A stretch of DNA of 7,835 nt from Pseudomonadota bacterium (GCA_028876585.1 JAGWRL010000175.1:1-7835), one strand, 5' to 3'; positions 1-6,274 are shown, counted from the first letter of the stretch. Numbers and translations: made by a program. The notes: generated by a model not told the origin, from the letters alone.

Positions 1-741
1 CGCCTCGACCGGCGCGCCCGTCTCGGCCTCGCTCGCCGCGAGGATCGACAGGCGACGCAGGCGACGCCGCAGGATCTCGTTGCGGATGCCCATGAGATGC
101 AGCGTCCCGAAGAGGCTGGTGAAGGCCAGCGCCATCACGAGCAGCGCCCAGAGCATCGCGGTGGCGATCGTCGGCCCGCCCATCCGGAACACCGAGGCCG
201 GCTGGTGCAGCGTGTTCCACCAGTCCACGGAGAACTTGATGATCGGCAGGTCGACCGCGCCCACGAGCGTCAGAATGGCCGCCGCGCGGGCAGCCCTGGC
301 TGGCTCCTCGATGGAGCGCCATAGCGCGACGAGGCCGAGATAGATGATGAACAGCACCAACACGGACGTCAGCCGCGCGTCCCACACCCAATAGGTCCCC
401 CACATCGGCTTGCCCCACAGCGAGCCGGTGACGAGGCAGATGAAGGTGAAGCCGGCGCCCAGCGGCGCGGCGGCCTTCTGCGCCGCATCGGCGAGCGGAT
501 GGCGCCAGACCAAAGTGGCGAGCGCGGCCAGCGTCATCACGCCATAGATGAAGGTCGACAGCCACGCCGCCGGCACGTGCAGATACATGATCTTCACCGT
601 CTCGCCCTGCTGGTAATCGGGCGGGGCGTTGAAGCCGAGCGTCAGCCCGACGACGAACAGCGCGAGCGTCAGCCCCGCCAGCCACGGCAGCAGTTTGCGC
701 GCGACGCCGAGGAACACGGTCGGGTTGGCGAGATTGAGCAT
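1..741 (-). CDS. ccmC: Heme exporter protein CcmC (cytochrome c maturation, 3' end outside window)
   Basis: Inner-membrane protein of cytochrome c maturation system I; it presents heme to the chaperone CcmE in the periplasm. The 247 visible codons read without a stop to the left edge, close to the usual full length of about 245-255 residues, so only the tail is missing. The family's tryptophan-rich WWD signature is clear at residues 114-121 (WGTYWVWD). The two external heme-ligand histidines are H55 (in YLHVPAAW) and H179 (in NTLHQP), with the same 124-residue spacing I recall for E. coli H60/H184. Hydrophobic segments fall near residues 20-37, 59-79, 93-108, 125-141, 154-168 and 193-212, giving the expected six helices. 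The ATG at 741 has only a weak, distant GGAG. CcmA and CcmB are not directly upstream, where a divergent SDR gene lies instead; ccmD or ccmG may follow outside the window. Identification is firm. Confidence 0.95.
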   Translation of the reverse strand, partial: MLNLANPTVFLGVARKLLPWLAGLTLALFVVGLTLGFNAPPDYQQGETVKIMYLHVPAAWLSTFIYGVMTLAALATLVWRHPLADAAQKAAAPLGAGFTFICLVTGSLWGKPMWGTYWVWDARLTSVLVLFIIYLGLVALWRSIEEPARAARAAAILTLVGAVDLPIIKFSVDWWNTLHQPASVFRMGGPTIATAMLWALLVMALAFTSLFGTLHLMGIRNEILRRRLRRLSILAASEAETGAPVEA

Positions 742-830
742 CGGCTCGATTTACTCCGGCCGCGCCAAGGCGGCAACACGCGAGAACTCCGCCTTGCGTC
801 GCAGGCGCCGGCGCGCGACAAAGCGCAAAC

Positions 831-835
831 GGAGG
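831..835 (+). promoter_or_regulatory. Ribosome binding site of the SDR gene
   Basis: GGAGG sits five bases before the ATG at 841. It fixes this start, although the reading frame stays open upstream to 499, where it would run antisense through ccmC. The protein from 841 also begins just before the first beta strand of the Rossmann fold, as expected. Confidence 0.7.
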
Positions 836-840
836 CGCCC

Positions 841-1713
841 ATGTTCAGCGACGGTCTGTTTCGCGGCAAACGCATTCTCGTCACCGGCGGGGGCACCGGG
901 CTCGGCCGGGCGATGGCGCAGGGGTTTCTGGCGCTGGGCGCGGAGGTGTTCATCTGCGGCCGGCGCAAGGCGGTGTGCGAGGAGACCGCCGCCGAGCTGA
1001 TGCGCGCCCACGGCGGCAAGGTGAGCGCCTATGGCGTCGACATCCGCGACGCGGCCGCGGTCGACGCCATGGTCGAGGACATTTTCCGCACCGGCCCGCT
1101 GACCGGCCTCGTCAACAACGCCGCCGGCAATTTCATCGCGCGCACGCAGGACCTGACCCCGCGCGGCTTCGACGCCATCGCCAATATCGTCATGCATGGC
1201 ACGTTCTACGTGACGCAGGCGGTCGGCAAGCGCTGGATCGAGGCCGGCGTTCCCGGCTCGGTCGTGTCGATCATCGTCACCTGGGTGCGCAACGGCGGCC
1301 CGTTTGTCGTGCCCTCGGCGATGAGCAAATCGGCGGTGCAGGCGATGACGCTGTCGCTCGCCTCCGAATGGGGCCGCTACGGCATCCGCCTCAACGCCAT
1401 CGCGCCGGGCGAAATCCCGACCGAGGGCATGAGCAAGCGCCTCAACCCCGGTGAGGCGCCCGGCGCCCGCACCGCCGCCGCCAACCCGATGGGCCGCTGC
1501 GGCACGTTCGAGGAATTGCAGAACCTCGCCACCTTCCTGTTGAGCGACGGCTGCCGCTGGCTGACCGGCGAGACCATCGCGATGGACGGCGCGCAGGGCC
1601 TCGCCACCGGCGGCAATTTCTACGAATTGCGCCAATGGGGCGACGCGGAATGGGGCGCGGCGCGCGACGCGATCAAGGCGCAGAACGAGAAGGATAGGGC
1701 GGCGCGGGGGTAA
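841..1713 (+). CDS. SDR family oxidoreductase, 2,4-dienoyl-CoA reductase-like
   Basis: A 290-residue short-chain dehydrogenase/reductase that should use NADP(H) on an acyl-CoA substrate in the cytoplasm. The cofactor motif TGGGTGLG is at residues 15-22, and G40-R41-R42 after the second strand suggests NADP(H). The segments NNAAGNF (92-98) and PFVVPSAMSK (154-163) and the C-terminal GNFYELRQW resemble mitochondrial 2,4-dienoyl-CoA reductase (DECR1) more than classical SDRs. Against DECR1 from memory, N148, S210 and K214 match N97, S159 and K163 with identical spacing. The catalytic Tyr199 position is W148, and the tetrad Asn in the IVLNGT segment is H119. It may therefore be a divergent dienoyl-CoA reductase or act on another acyl-CoA. 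The gene is divergent from ccmC (99 bp) and ends 18 bp from the oppositely oriented higA. Fold is certain, substrate is inference. Confidence 0.85.
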   Translation: MFSDGLFRGKRILVTGGGTGLGRAMAQGFLALGAEVFICGRRKAVCEETAAELMRAHGGKVSAYGVDIRDAAAVDAMVEDIFRTGPLTGLVNNAAGNFIARTQDLTPRGFDAIANIVMHGTFYVTQAVGKRWIEAGVPGSVVSIIVTWVRNGGPFVVPSAMSKSAVQAMTLSLASEWGRYGIRLNAIAPGEIPTEGMSKRLNPGEAPGARTAAANPMGRCGTFEELQNLATFLLSDGCRWLTGETIAMDGAQGLATGGNFYELRQWGDAEWGAARDAIKAQNEKDRAARG

Positions 1714-1731
1714 GGCGAACGATCGCCGCCG

Positions 1732-2109
1732 TCACGCCGTCAATTCATAGGGCGTGATCAGCGCGTCCGCCGGAATGTTCCAGGCTTGGCTGATCGCGTA
1801 AACCTGCTTGATCGTCAGATGGCGTTTCCGGTTGAGAATTTCGGATGCGCGCGACCGCGATCCCAGCAGTTCGGCGAGATCGCTCTGGCCGCGCTGCGTC
1901 AACGCCATCGTATTGACGATCATGGCGATCGGATCGCTCGCCGTGATCGGCCAGCGTCGTGCCTCATAGGCGGCGATCAGGTCGAGCAGCACCGCGAAAT
2001 CGTCGGCTTCCGGCGTTCCGGGCGCGGGCTGATCGTCGAAGAAAAGCTCGATGGCGGCCAGCGTCGCGCTATAGCTGTCTTCGTCTCGGATCGGACGAAT
2101 TCTGACCAT
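1732..2109 (-). CDS. higA: Antitoxin HigA, helix-turn-helix
   Basis: A 125-residue antitoxin expected to bind and neutralise HigB and, as a DNA-binding protein, to repress its own operon. The N-terminal half (about residues 1-65) is acidic and includes FFDDQPAPGTPEADDF, typical of the COG5499 type of HigA antitoxin. The C-terminal half holds an Xre-like helix-turn-helix, roughly residues 75-96 (SDLAELLGSRSRASEILNRKR), followed by the supporting helices LTIKQVYAISQAWNIPADAL. Its ATG shares one base with the stop codon of higB (TGATG), so the two are translationally coupled in toxin-first order, the usual order for higBA. The reading frame stays open upstream to 2439, but that part only overlaps higB in another frame. 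Family call is strong; the regulatory role is inferred from the family and from the palindrome upstream of higB. Confidence 0.88.
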   Translation of the reverse strand: MVRIRPIRDEDSYSATLAAIELFFDDQPAPGTPEADDFAVLLDLIAAYEARRWPITASDPIAMIVNTMALTQRGQSDLAELLGSRSRASEILNRKRHLTIKQVYAISQAWNIPADALITPYELTA

Positions 2110-2405
2110 CAGACGCGCTCCGGGTCGATGCGGTCGTAGTCCGCGTGAGTCCCCACGAATTTGATCAGGACCGCTTTGTAGAGACAGGAAATACGCACGA
2201 TCAGCCGATATTTGTTGCCGGCGATGTCGAAAATCGCCCTGTTGTCGCCGACGAAATCGACATTGGCCCCGAACTGCCTTTTCACGTCCTGCGGCGTCTC
2301 CCACTCCGCCTTGCTCGCCAACAGAAACCATGCCGTCAGCGGCCCCTCCGATTGCGGATGGGCGGCCCAAAAGCGGACAAGCGTCCGTTTGGCGATGACA
2401 TTCAT
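2109..2405 (-). CDS. higB: Toxin HigB, RelE-like mRNA interferase
   Basis: A 98-residue toxin of the HigB_toxin family, whose characterised members cleave mRNA on the ribosome. Recognisable family segments in order are MNVIAKRTLVRFW at the N-terminus, AEWETPQDVK (33-42), VGDNRAIFDI (52-61), GNKYRLIVRI (63-72) and the hallmark FVGTHADYDRID (83-94). Length is normal and there is no truncation, so it is probably intact. I chose the ATG at 2405 because family members begin in this way; an in-frame ATG at 2420 would add MLSIP but lies inside the palindrome. Neither start has a Shine-Dalgarno sequence. The gene is immediately upstream of higA with a one-base overlap. The surrounding DNA is visibly richer in A and T than its neighbours, consistent with horizontal acquisition. 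Confidence 0.9.
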   Translation of the reverse strand: MNVIAKRTLVRFWAAHPQSEGPLTAWFLLASKAEWETPQDVKRQFGANVDFVGDNRAIFDIAGNKYRLIVRISCLYKAVLIKFVGTHADYDRIDPERV

Positions 2406-2411
2406 AGGTAT

Positions 2412-2440
2412 AGATAGCATGTTCCCGTATCGGGAACAAC
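2412..2440 (-). promoter_or_regulatory. Candidate higBA promoter
   Basis: On the minus strand GTTGTT (2440-2435) and CTATCT (2417-2412) are separated by exactly 17 bases. This resembles the rhizobial sigma-70 consensus CTTGAC-N17-CTATAT, with 5 of 6 matches in the -10 box and a poorer -35. Transcription would begin close to the higB ATG at 2405. Prediction from sequence only. Confidence 0.4.
2420..2438. promoter_or_regulatory. 19-bp palindromic operator of higBA
   Basis: A perfect inverted repeat with 8-bp arms and a 3-bp centre, TGTTCCCG-TAT-CGGGAACA, lies 15 bases upstream of the higB start and across the predicted promoter spacer. Size, symmetry and position fit a binding site for a dimeric HTH antitoxin, so autorepression by HigA or the HigB-HigA complex is the likely function. 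It could also affect the thiolase gene that starts 80 bases away on the other strand. The palindrome is seen directly; the binding protein is inferred. Confidence 0.65.
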
Positions 2441-2463
2441 GGAATAATCCCTAACCTTCCTCA

Positions 2464-2493
2464 TTGCCCCCGCCCCGCTTCCCCCGCTATCCT
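2464..2493 (+). promoter_or_regulatory. Possible thiolase promoter
   Basis: TTGCCC (2464-2469) and TATCCT (2488-2493) are 18 bases apart on the plus strand, each with 4 of 6 matches to the sigma-70 consensus. They lie 25 bases before the thiolase start. The match is modest and the stretch between is pyrimidine-rich. Confidence 0.25.
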
Positions 2494-2518
2494 GCCGCCA
2501 ACACAAGGGAGCCAACGC

Positions 2519-3691
2519 ATGGGTGAGGCTTATATCGTCGCGGCCGCGCGCACCGCCGGCGGCAAGCGCAATGGCCGGGTTTCGGGCTGGCATCCCGCCG
2601 ATCTCGCCGGCGTCGTTCTCGACGATCTCGTCGCCCGCGTTGGCGCCGATCCGGCGCTGATCGAGGACGTCATCATGGGCTGCGTCATCCAGGCCGGCGA
2701 GCAAAGCCAAAACATCGCGCGCGGCGCGGTGCTGGCCTCGAAGCTGCCGCAGCATATTCCCGGCGTCTCGGTCGATCGGCAATGCGGCTCGTCGCAGCAG
2801 GCGCTGCATTTTGCCGCCGCCACTGTGATGGCGGGCGTGATGGATTGCGTGATCGCCGCCGGCGTCGAGAGCATGACGCGCGCGCCGATGGGGTTGTCGT
2901 CCGAGGTGCTGGCCAAGAACGGCTACGGCCGCGCCAAAAGCCCGCGCCAGGAGGCGAAATATCCCGACATCGTGTTCAGCCAGTTCACCGGTGCGGAGAT
3001 GATGGCGGAAAAGCACGGCTTCTCCAAGGACGAGATGGACGCCTTCGGCTTCGACAGCCAGCAGAAGGCCATCGCCGCGACCAAGGCCGGCCGGTTCGAC
3101 GCGGAGATTTTGCCGATCGAGGTGGTCGGCCCCGACGGCGTCCGCTCGCGCCACACAATCGACGAGGGCATCCGCTTCGACGCCACGCTCGCCGCGATCC
3201 AGGGCGTGCGGCTGATCAAGGAAGGCGGCCGCATCTCCGCCGCCACCGCGAGCCAGATCTGCGACGGCGCTTCGGGCGTGATGGTGGTCAACGAGCGCGG
3301 CCTCAAGAACTTGGGCGTCGCGCCGCTGGCGCGCATCCACGCGATGAGCATGACGGCGGGCGATCCCGTCATCATGCTGGAGGAGCCATTGTTCGCCACC
3401 GACAAAGCGCTCAAGCGGGCCGGCATGAGAATCGACGACATCGACCTCTACGAGGTCAACGAAGCCTTCGCGCCGGTGCCGATGGCGTGGCTGAAGCACA
3501 CCGGCGCCGATCCGCGAAAGCTCAACGTCAACGGCGGCGCGATCGCGCTCGGCCATCCCCTCGGCGCCTCGGGAACCAAGCTGATGACGACGCTCGTCCA
3601 CGCCCTGCGCGCGCGCGGTCTGCGTTACGGCTTGCAGACGATGTGCGAGGGCGGCGGCATGGCGAACGTCACCATCGTTGAGCGGCTCTGA
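2519..3691 (+). CDS. Acetyl-CoA C-acyltransferase (thiolase)
   Basis: A 390-residue thiolase of normal length that should carry out CoA-dependent cleavage of a 3-ketoacyl-CoA to acetyl- or propionyl-CoA and a shortened acyl-CoA, or the reverse condensation. All catalytic elements are present: nucleophile C89 in VDRQCGSSQQA, NEAF at 314-317, H346 in the GHPLGASGTK loop, and C376 in TMCEGGGMAN. The CEGGG version of the last motif, in place of the CIGGG usual in biosynthetic PhaA/AtoB thiolases, resembles degradative enzymes of the FadA5/FadA6 and FadI-like groups, so a role in breaking down a fatty, branched or cyclic acid is more likely than polyhydroxybutyrate synthesis. AAGGGAG (2505-2511) stands seven bases before the ATG. 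It meets the acyl-CoA ligase gene tail to tail with one base between stops. Thiolase identity is certain; substrate is not known. Confidence 0.93.
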   Translation: MGEAYIVAAARTAGGKRNGRVSGWHPADLAGVVLDDLVARVGADPALIEDVIMGCVIQAGEQSQNIARGAVLASKLPQHIPGVSVDRQCGSSQQALHFAAATVMAGVMDCVIAAGVESMTRAPMGLSSEVLAKNGYGRAKSPRQEAKYPDIVFSQFTGAEMMAEKHGFSKDEMDAFGFDSQQKAIAATKAGRFDAEILPIEVVGPDGVRSRHTIDEGIRFDATLAAIQGVRLIKEGGRISAATASQICDGASGVMVVNERGLKNLGVAPLARIHAMSMTAGDPVIMLEEPLFATDKALKRAGMRIDDIDLYEVNEAFAPVPMAWLKHTGADPRKLNVNGGAIALGHPLGASGTKLMTTLVHALRARGLRYGLQTMCEGGGMANVTIVERL

Positions 3692-3692
3692 G

Positions 3693-5204
3693 CTACGAAT
3701 CCGCCCGGTGCGCGGCGGCCAGTTCCGCCCTGGCGATCTTGCCGGTCGCCGTCAGCGGCATTTCGTCGAGCACCGTCACCGTCAGCGGCGCGAGATCGTA
3801 AGGCGTCTTGCCGGCGATGTCGTCCTTCAGCCTGGCGCCGTCGAGATGGTGGCCGGCCTCCAGCGTCACGAAGGCGGCTGGCCGCGCGCCGAGCACCGCG
3901 TCGGGCATGGCGATCACCGCCGCCAGCCGCACGCTGGGGATGCGTTGCAACGCCTCCTCCACTTCGCGCGGGAACCAGGTGACGCCGCCGACCTCGATCA
4001 ACTCGGCTCGCCGGCCGCGCAGCGTCACGCAGCCGTCGGCGTCAAGGAAGCCGACATCGCCGGTGTGCAGCATGCCGCCGCGCGTCGCCTCGGCGGTCGC
4101 CTCCGGCCGGTTCCAGTAGCCCGCCATGAAGCCGCCGCGCAGGCACAATTCGCCGGTCGCGCCCATCGGCAGCGGCCGGCCTTCGAGATCGAGCACGACG
4201 ACGTCCTTGTCCGGCGGCGGCGGTCCGATCCGCGCCAGCCTGGAATCGTCGGCCTCCCCCTCGGGATAGCCGAGCGCGACGAAGCCGCCGAGTTCGCTCT
4301 GGCCGTAACTCTCCACCAGCGGCAGTTTTAGTTCGTCGCGAAACGCCTGCTTCAGCGCCGCCGGCGCGGGATCGCCGCCCGACAGCGCCAGCCGCAGCCG
4401 CCCCGGCGGGCGGCCTTGCGCGCGCGCCTCAGCCAGCAATTGCGCCAGGATCGGCGGGTTGGCGACCAGCATCGTCGCGCCGCTGGCCTCGATCGCCGCG
4501 AAGCCGGCGGCGGGCGTCCAGCGCCGCATGATATTGATGGTCGCCCCGACGGCGAGCTGCGGCAGCAGATTGGCGACAAGCTGATAGGAACTCGATAGCG
4601 CCGTCGGCCCGAACGACGCGTCGTCGCCGCGCAGCCGCAGCCGCTCGCCGATGCAGCGCGCGGCGCGGATCGTCGGCTCGTGGGCGAGGCAGGCGCCCTT
4701 CGGCCTGCCGGTCGAGCCGGAGGTGTAGGAGAGATGCGCGATGGCGTTTTCGTCGCGCGGGTCGGCGGGCGCGGGCGGGGCGGCCGCCATCAACTCGGGC
4801 AGGGAGTGGGCGCCGGGCTGCGGCCCGTCCATGCAGACGAGTTGCGCCGTCCCGCCCGCGCGCCGCACCGCCTCGCCCTGCTCGTGCGCATAGACCACGA
4901 CGCGCGGCGTATGGTCGGCGAGATAATCGGCGAGCTGGTCGGCAAGGCGGACATGGACCAGCGCGGCGATGGCGCCGATCCGCCAGGCGCCCAGCATGGT
5001 GGTGAGATAATCGAGGCCGTTAGGGGCGAAGATCGTCACCCGGTCGCCCCGCTGCACCCCGAGCGCGGCGAGCGCGCCGGCCGCCCTCTCCATCGCTGCG
5101 GCGGCCTGGGCGTAGGTGAGCGCGGCGTCGTGATCGACCCAGCGAAACGCGAACCGATCGGGATGGCGCTCGGCGCCGGCGAGGACGAGACCGTGCATCA
5201 GCAT
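3693..5204 (-). CDS. AMP-dependent acyl-CoA synthetase/ligase (ANL superfamily)
   Basis: A 503-residue adenylate-forming enzyme expected to activate a carboxylic acid with ATP and load it on CoA. The ATP loop YTSGSTGRPKG is at residues 160-170, the A5 motif is YGQSE (300-304, where YGxTE is usual), HTGD is at 380-383, the A8 region GRRAELIEVGG at 397-407, and the A10 catalytic lysine is K489 in TATGKI. The hinge position of A8, normally Asp or Lys, is Ala (A400). Length matches medium or aryl/short acyl-CoA ligases better than long-chain ones. Start at 5204 has GAAGGAG five bases upstream; an open frame reaches 5414 but overlaps the pentapeptide gene. It lies 29 bases after that gene on the same strand, so they are probably co-transcribed. 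Together with the neighbouring thiolase it could feed a beta-oxidation route. The acid substrate cannot be read from sequence. Confidence 0.9.
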   Translation of the reverse strand: MLMHGLVLAGAERHPDRFAFRWVDHDAALTYAQAAAAMERAAGALAALGVQRGDRVTIFAPNGLDYLTTMLGAWRIGAIAALVHVRLADQLADYLADHTPRVVVYAHEQGEAVRRAGGTAQLVCMDGPQPGAHSLPELMAAAPPAPADPRDENAIAHLSYTSGSTGRPKGACLAHEPTIRAARCIGERLRLRGDDASFGPTALSSSYQLVANLLPQLAVGATINIMRRWTPAAGFAAIEASGATMLVANPPILAQLLAEARAQGRPPGRLRLALSGGDPAPAALKQAFRDELKLPLVESYGQSELGGFVALGYPEGEADDSRLARIGPPPPDKDVVVLDLEGRPLPMGATGELCLRGGFMAGYWNRPEATAEATRGGMLHTGDVGFLDADGCVTLRGRRAELIEVGGVTWFPREVEEALQRIPSVRLAAVIAMPDAVLGARPAAFVTLEAGHHLDGARLKDDIAGKTPYDLAPLTVTVLDEMPLTATGKIARAELAAAHRADS

Positions 5205-5209
5205 GGCGG

Positions 5210-5216
5210 CTCCTTC
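5210..5216 (-). promoter_or_regulatory. Ribosome binding site of the acyl-CoA ligase gene
   Basis: GAAGGAG on the minus strand ends five bases before the ATG at 5204. It selects this start over the second ATG at 5198 and over the longer open frame that reaches back to 5414. Confidence 0.75.
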
Positions 5217-5233
5217 AGGGGGCGGGCGGCGCC

Positions 5234-5998
5234 TCAGTGGCGCAGCGCGCGGTCGGCGTTCACGGCCCCAGCGAGGGTGACGCCCGGATCGAGCCGCGCC
5301 GAATCGAGATCGAGGCCCGGCGCCGTCGCCCCAGCCAGTTTCGCGCCGCGCAGGTCCGCGCCGCTGGCGTCGGCGTCGCGCAATTTGGCGCCGGCGAAAT
5401 CGGCGCCGGCGCATTTGGCGAAACTGAGGTCGGCGCGCGAAAGATCGGCGCCCGAGAAATCGGCGCCGGCGAGATCGGCCGATTTGAACGAGGCGCGCAT
5501 CAGCCCCATCGACTGGTTCGTCTCGTCCGCCGCGCCATTGGCGCCGCGCAGGATTGCGCCGACGAGCCGCGCGCCGCCGAAATCGGCAGCGATTCGGGCG
5601 CGCGAGAAATCGGCGCCGTCGAACCGCGCCTTCTGCAACTGCGCCTGAAACAGCGAGGCGCCGACGAGGCTGGCGTGGGAAAAATCCGCCTCCAGCGCCC
5701 AGGCCTGATCGAGCGTCGCGCCGTCGAGCCGGGCGCGCGTCAGATTGGCGTGATTGAGCCGGGCCGCGCGCAGCACGGCGCCGCGCAGGTCGAGGCCGGA
5801 CAGATCGAGCCCCGACAGGCGCTTGCCGGTCAGATCGAGCGGCTTGCCGGCGGCGGCGCGGATCGCGGCCTCGACGTCGGCGCGTGACATCTGCGCCTGC
5901 GTCATGTCGGGCGAGGACATATCCAGCCCGCGCAGCATGTCCTGCGCGTAGACCGGCGTTGCGAGGGCGAGCAGGACCGCGGTTACGAGGCTGCGCAT
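5234..5998 (-). CDS. Exported pentapeptide-repeat protein
   Basis: A 254-residue protein with a Sec signal peptide (basic MRS, hydrophobic core 4-14, probable cleavage after VYA at residue 18), so it should act in the periplasm. From about residue 53 to 245 it consists of pentapeptide repeats of the A(D/N/R)(L/F)xx type, for example ADFSGADLSRADLSFA (179-194), which fold as a right-handed quadrilateral beta helix. The repeat is broken once, at about residues 154-165 (NGAADETNQSMG), probably by a loop leaving the helix, and slips at 137-138. The region 19-52 after the signal has no repeats. C196 is the only cysteine. Such proteins usually have unknown functions, and nothing here suggests an enzyme. 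No clear Shine-Dalgarno precedes the ATG, but the signal peptide supports this start. It lies 43 bases after the small cysteine protein gene and 29 before the ligase gene, all on one strand. Confidence 0.88.
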   Translation of the reverse strand: MRSLVTAVLLALATPVYAQDMLRGLDMSSPDMTQAQMSRADVEAAIRAAAGKPLDLTGKRLSGLDLSGLDLRGAVLRAARLNHANLTRARLDGATLDQAWALEADFSHASLVGASLFQAQLQKARFDGADFSRARIAADFGGARLVGAILRGANGAADETNQSMGLMRASFKSADLAGADFSGADLSRADLSFAKCAGADFAGAKLRDADASGADLRGAKLAGATAPGLDLDSARLDPGVTLAGAVNADRALRH

Positions 5999-6041
5999 CG
6001 CCGCAGTTTAGCGGCCGACGGCGGCAGCGTCCACCGCGCGG

Positions 6042-6248
6042 TCAGAGGCTCTCCGGCTCGCGCTCGGGATAGGCGCAGCGCCAGCGCGCGATGCGCGTGT
6101 CCGGGTGCTGCTCGGCCCATTGCGCGAGATAGGGCGGCGCCTGCATCATGCATTGCAGGAGCGTTTCGTCGGCGGTGAATTGCAAGCGCGCTTCGCCGCA
6201 CTTTTCGGGCGCGGACATCGCGCAGACCGTCATGATGAGCACGAGCAT
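6042..6248 (-). CDS. Small cysteine-containing conserved hypothetical protein
   Basis: A 68-residue protein I cannot assign to a named function. It starts with a short hydrophobic stretch (MLVLIMTVCAM) and has four cysteines: C9, C17, C33 and C58. The pattern of a Cys after APEK, a Cys in a helix followed by MMQAPPYLAQWAEQHP, and a final RWRC resembles small proteins found widely in Alphaproteobacteria next to unrelated genes, as I recall. C17, C33 and C58 may form disulfides or bind metal if the protein is exported, but the N-terminal segment is too short to be a sure signal peptide. GGAG lies eight bases before the ATG at 6248, which supports translation. This frame is open much further upstream, but that part is antisense to the beta-RFAP synthase gene and is not believable. 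Probably first gene of the minus-strand group. Confidence 0.7.
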   Translation of the reverse strand: MLVLIMTVCAMSAPEKCGEARLQFTADETLLQCMMQAPPYLAQWAEQHPDTRIARWRCAYPEREPESL

Positions 6249-6256
6249 CGACTGAT

Positions 6257-6260
6257 CTCC
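6257..6260 (-). promoter_or_regulatory. Ribosome binding site of the small cysteine protein gene
   Basis: GGAG on the minus strand, within TGGAGAT, stands eight bases before the ATG at 6248. It marks that ATG as the start of a 68-residue protein inside an open frame that extends far upstream. Confidence 0.6.
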
Positions 6261-6274
6261 AGAACGACCCAAGT

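Noticed and set aside
499..840. Upstream extension of the SDR reading frame
   Set aside because: It is antisense to ccmC, has no SDR homology, and the GGAGG before 841 gives a better start.
751..1635. 294-residue open frame on the minus strand opposite the SDR gene
   Set aside because: Antisense shadow of the SDR gene; no domain and typical high-GC composition.
1714..1727. Small hairpin GGCGA-ACGA-TCGCC between the convergent SDR and higA stops
   Set aside because: The 5-bp stem has no T run on either strand, so I do not call a terminator; such short palindromes are common by chance in this composition.
2402..3601. 399-residue open frame on the minus strand opposite the thiolase
   Set aside because: Low-complexity composition rich in Ala, Gly, Arg, Asp and His, no recognisable domain, and fully antisense to a thiolase with all catalytic residues.
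5390..5480. Regular short repeats considered as a CRISPR-like or tandem intergenic array
   Set aside because: The periodicity follows the codons of the pentapeptide-repeat protein and there are no spacers of uniform length.
4680..5648. 322-residue open frame on the plus strand, rich in Ala, Arg, Ser and Pro
   Set aside because: It crosses the ligase start and half of the pentapeptide gene on the other strand, and its regular repeats are the reverse complement of the pentapeptide repeats.
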